In this document: one piece after another, positions 59,722-64,000 of the stretch | How the letters are laid out: each line of letters starts with the position of its first letter | Numbering within the stretch: position 1 is the stretch's first letter | Source: Nocardia sp. NBC_01730 | GTDB lineage: Bacteria; Actinomycetota; Actinomycetes; Mycobacteriales; Mycobacteriaceae | Length of the DNA: 64,000 nt | Direction of reading: 5' to 3' | NCBI RefSeq assembly: GCF_035920445.1 | Contig: NZ_CP109162.1 | Span: forward strand, 5,642,001-5,706,000 | The notes under the pieces: generated by a model | Told to the model about the DNA's origin: nothing | Database searches by the model: none | The model's input: the letters and a program-made list of their open reading frames with translations, nothing else | Translations under genes and position numbers: made by a program

Positions 59722-60816
59722 ATGGATGGATTCCTGCTCGCTCAGCCCGACAGCGTCGTGCGGGCGTACGGCAGCCGGGTCGCCTTCGACGAAGCGGACC
59801 GGGCCGTGGCGGCGCTGCGGGACAAGACCGCGGAGCTGATCGTCGGCGCGCTACCCTTCGATCCGCGTCGTCCAGCCGCGCTGAGCGTGCCCGAACGCGC
59901 CGAGCACACGGCAGGCCCCTGGCGGCCCGCCGCACTTCCCGACCTGCCCGTCGTGCAAGTCGTCACCGAGATACCGAGCCCGGCAGAGCATGTGGCGCGG
60001 GTGACGAAACTGGTTGAGCAGCTGAATGATTCGGCGCAGCCGCTGCGTAAGATCGTCGCGGCGCGTTCCGTGCTGGCCGAGGCGCGGGCGGCGCTGGACC
60101 CGGAACTGGTCGCCGGACATCTGCTGACCAGGCATCCCCACGCGAACGTGTTCACGGTCGACCTGACGCCCGCGGGACGGACTGGAGCGACGCTGGTGGG
60201 CGCCACACCCGAGGTGTTGATCAGCCGCCAGAGCGACACGGTCACGCTCCGTCCGCTGGCCGGTACCCTGCCGCGGCGCGCCGACCCGGACGCAGACACC
60301 GCGCAGGCCCGAGAACTTTTGGCCAGCACCAAGAACCGGGACGAGCACGCGTTCGTGATCGACTGGATCCGCGAGCGACTCGACCCGGTCTGCTCCGAGC
60401 TGTCCATTCCGGACGGCCCGGAACTGATCAACACCCACGAAGTGTGGCACCTCGCGACGCCGATCACCGGACGCCTGCGCAACGCCGCGACCACCGCGCT
60501 CGACCTGGCCTTGTTGCTGCACCCGACGCCCGCGGTCTGCGGCACCCCGACCGGCCTCGCGCTCGACACCATCGCGGACATGGAGGAGGACCGCGGGTTC
60601 TATGGCGGAGCCGTCGGTTGGTGCGACGCGAACGGCGACGGCGCGTGGGTGGTCGCGATCCGCAGCGCCGAGCTGTCGGCCGACGGGCGCACCGTGCACG
60701 CGTACGCGGGCGGCGGCATCGTCGCGGCCTCCGACCCGCAGGCCGAGCTCGACGAGACCACCGCCAAGCTGCGCACACTGCTCGGTGGACTGCACTGCGC
60801 GCTGCCCGCACACTGA
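59722..60816 (+). CDS. Isochorismate synthase (EntC/DhbC-type chorismate-binding enzyme)
   Basis: 364 aa. Converts chorismate to isochorismate for siderophore or menaquinone synthesis. Motifs: LRKIVAARS, GATPEVLISR, LRPLAGTLPRR, STKNRDEHAFVIDWIRERL, LINTHEVWHLATPITGRL, LLHPTPAVCGTPTGLA and EEDRGFYGGAVGW. The pattern fits isochorismate synthase better than anthranilate or aminodeoxychorismate synthases. No siderophore or menaquinone genes adjoin, so I cannot say which pathway it serves. Confidence 0.9.
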   Translation: MDGFLLAQPDSVVRAYGSRVAFDEADRAVAALRDKTAELIVGALPFDPRRPAALSVPERAEHTAGPWRPAALPDLPVVQVVTEIPSPAEHVARVTKLVEQLNDSAQPLRKIVAARSVLAEARAALDPELVAGHLLTRHPHANVFTVDLTPAGRTGATLVGATPEVLISRQSDTVTLRPLAGTLPRRADPDADTAQARELLASTKNRDEHAFVIDWIRERLDPVCSELSIPDGPELINTHEVWHLATPITGRLRNAATTALDLALLLHPTPAVCGTPTGLALDTIADMEEDRGFYGGAVGWCDANGDGAWVVAIRSAELSADGRTVHAYAGGGIVAASDPQAELDETTAKLRTLLGGLHCALPAH

Positions 60817-61004
60817 GGTCGAATTCGGCGCCGTCAAGATCATCCCGGCCCACTGGTCCTGAATTTCTCGGCGTCGAGTGGCGGACGACTGCCGCGAGCC
60901 GTGCGACGCACCGATGGGATTCCACGGCCTGAACGAATACAAAGACCGGACGCCCTGCTAGGTTGACCGGGAATGTGCCTGCATCGATGTATTGGAGTGC
61001 TCCG

Positions 61005-61175
61005 ATGAAGTTTGCTGTCCCTGGTGTCGCGAGTGCGGTTGCCGGCGCCATGCTGGGCGTGATCGGTGTTCTCCTCATCACCGTGGCGGTGCAGCAGAAC
61101 TCGCGGCCGGACATCGACCGCAGCGGCGACAAGGACTCTTCCCTGCTGAACACCGTTGAGTACGGCAGCCGCTGA
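61005..61175 (+). CDS. DUF2613 small secreted or membrane protein
   Basis: 56 aa: MKFAVPGVASAVAGAMLGVI, LLITVAVQQNSRPDIDRSGD, NTVEYGSR. One hydrophobic helix with a short exported tail. Corresponds to the tiny gene Rv0236A that overlaps aftD in mycobacteria; here it overlaps the aftD start by 20 bp. Role unknown. Confidence 0.85.
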   Translation: MKFAVPGVASAVAGAMLGVIGVLLITVAVQQNSRPDIDRSGDKDSSLLNTVEYGSR

Positions 61176-64000
61176 GCTGCTGACCTCCGCTTCCCCTGCC
61201 GACTCGCTCGGATCCGCCGCGGCGCCGGGGCAGCACAGCACTGCGCCGCTGGGTAGACGCTGGTTCGCCGCATCCCTCGTCGCGGCATTTCTGCTGACCT
61301 TCGCACAGGCGCCCTGGCTCACGGTCGCCGACACGAAATACGACCTGGCACAGAACCCGTTCGGCTTCTTGGAACGCGCGAGCCATCTATGGAGCAGCCA
61401 GGCACCGATGGGCCAGGTGCAGAACCAGGCCTATGGGTACTTCTTTCCACACGGCGCGTTCTTCTCGCTCGGGCACGCGCTCGGCATGCCCGCTTGGGCT
61501 ACCCAGCGGATCTGGTGGGCGCTGCTGCTGCTCGCCGGATTCTGGGGGGTCATCCGCCTCTGTGAAACGCTCGGCATCGGCACGCGCGGGTCGCGCGTCG
61601 TCGCGGCGGTCGCGTTCGCCCTGTCGCCTCGGGTGCTGACCACGCTCGGGTCGATCTCGTCGGAAACGCTGCCGATGATGCTGGCACCGTGGGTGCTGCT
61701 GGCGCCCGCCGCGCTCGGTATCGCCCATCGCGAGCGGCGACGGGGCGGCGCCACATCGCCCGCGGGCAGCGCGTTGGCGCTCGCACTGATGGGCTCGGTC
61801 AACGCGGTGGCGACGGTCGCCGCCTTCCTGCCCGCCCTGCTGTGGTGGGCGGCTGCCTCGCCTGCGCTCGGCCCGGCGCGAGGCTTCGGACGGACTACGT
61901 CCGACAGCGCACAACCTGCGGCTGCCTCGCCTGCGCTCGGCCCGGCGCGAGGCTTCGGACGGACTACGTCCGACAGCGCACGATGGGCGTCGTACCACCT
62001 GAACCGGCGCTGGTGGCGGTTCACCGCGGCGTGGATTCCGTTGCTTGTGCTCGCCACGTTCTGGTGGGTGGTGCCGCTGCTGCTGCTCGGCAAGGTGAGT
62101 CCGCCGTTCTTGGATTACATCGAATCCTCCGGGGTGACCACGCAGTGGGCCTCGCTCGGCGAGGTGCTGCGGGGCACCGACAGCTGGACTCCGTTCGTCT
62201 CGCCGGAACGTATCGCGGGCGCGGTACTGGTGACCCAGCCCGCGGCGGTGCTCGCGACCGGGTTGCTCGCGGCGGCGGGCATGGCCGGGCTCGCCCTGCG
62301 ATCCATGCCGTGTCGCGGCAGGCTCGCCGTGATCCTGTGCGTCGGGCTGGTCGGCATCTGCGCAGGGTACGTTGGCGAGCTGGGCGGGCCGTTCGCGGAA
62401 TCGGTGCGGGTCTTCCTGGATTCCGGCGGCGCCCCGCTGCGGAACGTGCACAAACTGGAACCGCTGATCCGCATTCCCCTCGTGCTCGGCCTCGCCCAAC
62501 TTCTTGCCAGGGTTCCGCTGCCCGGCTCGGTGCCCATGCGGGTGTGGCGCGCCGCGTTCGCGCACCCGGAGCGGGATCGCGCGGTCGCGGTCGCCGCGCT
62601 GATCCTGACCGCACTGGCGCTGTCCACGTCGCTGGCTTGGACCGCCAAGCTCGCACCGCGCGGTGCCTACGACCGGGTGCCCGCCTACTGGCAGCAGACC
62701 GCGGACTGGCTGCGGCACAATGCCTCCGACACCCGCGCCCTTGTGGTGCCCGGCGCGCCGTTCGGCAGCCAGGTCTGGGGACTGACCCGGGACGAACCAC
62801 TGCAGGCGCTGGCGAGCACACCGTGGGCGATTCGCGACGCGGTGCCGCTGAACCCGCCGGGCACCATCCGCGCGATGGATTCGGTGCAGCGGTTGATCGC
62901 CGACGGCAGGCCGTCGGCGGGGCTGGCCGAGACACTGGCCGGACAGGGTATCGGAATCGTGGTGCTGCGCAACGACCTCGATCCCGATACTTCCCGGTCG
63001 ACGCGTCCGATTCTGGCGCACCGAGCGCTCGACGGCTCCCCCGGCTTGAGCAAGGTCGCCGCGTTCGGCAACCCGATCGAATCGGTGGTGATCGCCGACG
63101 GTCTGGTGGCCGACGGCGATCTGCGCCCGCCATATCCGGCGATCGAGATCTATCGGGTGGATACGAGTCCGCCGGGAACGCCCACCGAAGTGCGCGGGGG
63201 GACCGGCGCCCCGAACTCGTTCTCCGGCGCCTATACCGTCCCGCTCGGGCAGGTCCCAGTCGTGCAAGGCGGCCCGGAGGTGCTCGAACGACTGCACCGC
63301 GATCCGGGAACGACCGAGACTCCCAGCTTGCTCGCCGCGGACGCGGCTCGGGCCGGACTGCCCCTCGGCCCGGTGACGATCACCGATACTCCGATGGATC
63401 GCGAGGCCGATTTCGGCCGGGTGGACAACCACAATTCCGCGCTCCGTGCTGCCGACGACGCGCGCCGCACGCACAATCTGGTGCCCGACTATCCGGTGCC
63501 CGACACCGAGCTGGTGCGCGGCGAGTGGTCGGGCGCGACGATCACCGCATCGAGCTCGGCCGCGGACGCCACCCAGCTCGGTGGCGCGGCGCCGGGCAGT
63601 TCGACCGCGGCCGTGGTCGACGGCGATCCGGCCACCGCTTGGATCAGCAACGGCATCGAGCGCGCACTGGGGCAGTGGCTTCGGCTGGACCTCGACCACC
63701 CGATCAAGACCGGACAGCTGAACCTGACCACCAGCTCGGCTGCCATCGGTGACCCGGTCAAGTGGGTCGAGGTGCGCACCGCGAACGGCACCGTCTCGGC
63801 CAGGGTGCCCGAACCTGGTGTGCCCGTTTCGGTCTCACTGCCCGCAGGCACGACCGACTGGCTGACCATCACGGCCATCCGCACCGAAAGTGGTTCCCGC
63901 GGCGGACAATTCGGCATCAGCGAACTCGCCCTGAACGACTATTCGGTGCGTGATGCGCCGGTCCGCGTCGCTATCCGGCATCGCACGGTGCTGCCGCCCA
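61156..64000 (+). CDS. aftD: Arabinofuranosyltransferase AftD, 3' end outside the window
   Basis: 948 codons are visible from a TTG at 61156 and the frame is open at the right edge; the full protein should be about 1400 aa. It adds alpha-(1,3)-arabinofuranosyl units from decaprenylphosphoryl-arabinose to cell-wall arabinan. GT-C fold: multiple helices (FAASLVAAFLLTFAQAPWLT, IWWALLLLAGFWGVIRLCE, FTAAWIPLLVLATFWWVVPL) with early loop acidic residues (TVADTKYDLAQNP), DUF3367 region AQAPWLTVADTKYDL-YGYFFPHGAFFSLGH, and a later extracellular carbohydrate-binding-like domain (SSSAADATQLGG, DGDPATAWISNGIERALGQW). A 69-bp tandem duplication lies within it. Supplied by the same cell wall as the mycolates. 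Confidence 0.93.
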   Translation, partial: MSTAAAELLTSASPADSLGSAAAPGQHSTAPLGRRWFAASLVAAFLLTFAQAPWLTVADTKYDLAQNPFGFLERASHLWSSQAPMGQVQNQAYGYFFPHGAFFSLGHALGMPAWATQRIWWALLLLAGFWGVIRLCETLGIGTRGSRVVAAVAFALSPRVLTTLGSISSETLPMMLAPWVLLAPAALGIAHRERRRGGATSPAGSALALALMGSVNAVATVAAFLPALLWWAAASPALGPARGFGRTTSDSAQPAAASPALGPARGFGRTTSDSARWASYHLNRRWWRFTAAWIPLLVLATFWWVVPLLLLGKVSPPFLDYIESSGVTTQWASLGEVLRGTDSWTPFVSPERIAGAVLVTQPAAVLATGLLAAAGMAGLALRSMPCRGRLAVILCVGLVGICAGYVGELGGPFAESVRVFLDSGGAPLRNVHKLEPLIRIPLVLGLAQLLARVPLPGSVPMRVWRAAFAHPERDRAVAVAALILTALALSTSLAWTAKLAPRGAYDRVPAYWQQTADWLRHNASDTRALVVPGAPFGSQVWGLTRDEPLQALASTPWAIRDAVPLNPPGTIRAMDSVQRLIADGRPSAGLAETLAGQGIGIVVLRNDLDPDTSRSTRPILAHRALDGSPGLSKVAAFGNPIESVVIADGLVADGDLRPPYPAIEIYRVDTSPPGTPTEVRGGTGAPNSFSGAYTVPLGQVPVVQGGPEVLERLHRDPGTTETPSLLAADAARAGLPLGPVTITDTPMDREADFGRVDNHNSALRAADDARRTHNLVPDYPVPDTELVRGEWSGATITASSSAADATQLGGAAPGSSTAAVVDGDPATAWISNGIERALGQWLRLDLDHPIKTGQLNLTTSSAAIGDPVKWVEVRTANGTVSARVPEPGVPVSVSLPAGTTDWLTITAIRTESGSRGGQFGISELALNDYSVRDAPVRVAIRHRTVLPP
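61849..61981 (+). repeat. 64-bp direct repeat (69-bp period) inside aftD
   Basis: Two identical 64-bp copies (61849-61912 and 61918-61981) separated by 5 bp. Each copy contains the hairpins GCCTCGC...GCGAGGC and TCGGACG-GACTA-CGTCCGA. The period is 23 codons, so the reading frame is kept. Confidence 0.9.

Noticed and set aside
61387..63699. 770-codon minus-strand frame antisense to aftD
   Set aside because: Arginine/glycine/alanine-rich shadow with no domain; the plus frame has clear membrane helices.
1..64000. CRISPR array, rRNA genes or a replication origin
   Set aside because: No regularly spaced repeats, no rRNA-like sequence and no clustered DnaA boxes were seen.

Overview
The window is high-GC actinobacterial chromosome, most likely Nocardia or a close mycolic-acid-containing relative. 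Evidence: a mycobacterial-type block with an arabinofuranosyltransferase gene (aftD), lpqI, a tetR gene, htdX, fabG4, fadA2 and fadE5 in the same relative order and orientation that I recall from Mycobacterium tuberculosis Rv0236c-Rv0244c; paired DUF4185 secreted proteins; DUF5753-type XRE regulators; frequent GTG/TTG starts.

Layout. 1-7.2 kb: an XRE regulator running off the left edge, a small conserved protein, dcd, a PAP2 phosphatase, and a self-regulated tetR/ABC-exporter operon. 7.57-30.30 kb: an accessory island in the 3' half of a tRNA-Gly(CCC) gene, bounded by a perfect 45-bp direct repeat (7599-7643 and 30253-30297). From left to right it carries two arsenic-resistance operons facing each other; two divergent copies of a [small protein - DUF6879 - XRE/DUF5753] module, one eroded and one split by a 1285-bp IS3-family element; a HEPN-motif protein; a low-GC pair made of a cis-prenyltransferase and a class I terpene synthase, next to a wrecked ABC ATPase gene and an SDR dehydrogenase; a leftward cassette of overlapping phage-type genes; and decayed MmpS-like and secreted-protein genes. 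I find no intact integrase. 30.3-40.4 kb: a transition zone full of remnants (phage-gene stub, SUKH pseudogene, frameshifted FMN reductase, DszC-like protein and crotonase that both appear internally deleted), together with a methyltransferase, a MazF-like toxin/antitoxin pair and hydrolases. 40.4-64 kb: chromosomal backbone with two DUF4185 paralogues, an erythromycin-esterase-like protein, fadE5, a VanW protein, gnd, fadA2/fabG4/htdX, a DUF5685 protein with a very cysteine-rich tail, tetR, lpqI, a universal stress protein, an isochorismate synthase, a DUF2613 protein and the 5' part of aftD.

How the parts work together. One ars operon (arsR-acr3-arsC-arsC-like) gives arsenate reduction and arsenite efflux. 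The divergent unit (arsR / cadI-MFS-flavoprotein-hydrolase, with overlapping or tightly spaced genes) looks built for organoarsenicals or another thiol-reactive toxicant. The cis-prenyltransferase/terpene synthase pair suggests a terpenoid route starting from a Z-configured prenyl diphosphate; this is the strongest candidate for undescribed biology here. The repeated DUF6879/XRE module is the second. In the backbone, a shared CTTAC-N6-GTAAG operator upstream of both the TetR gene at 57.1-57.7 kb and the fadA2/fabG4-htdX promoter region suggests one fatty-acid regulon.

All functional calls come from reading the sequence and from remembered family features; no database search was run.
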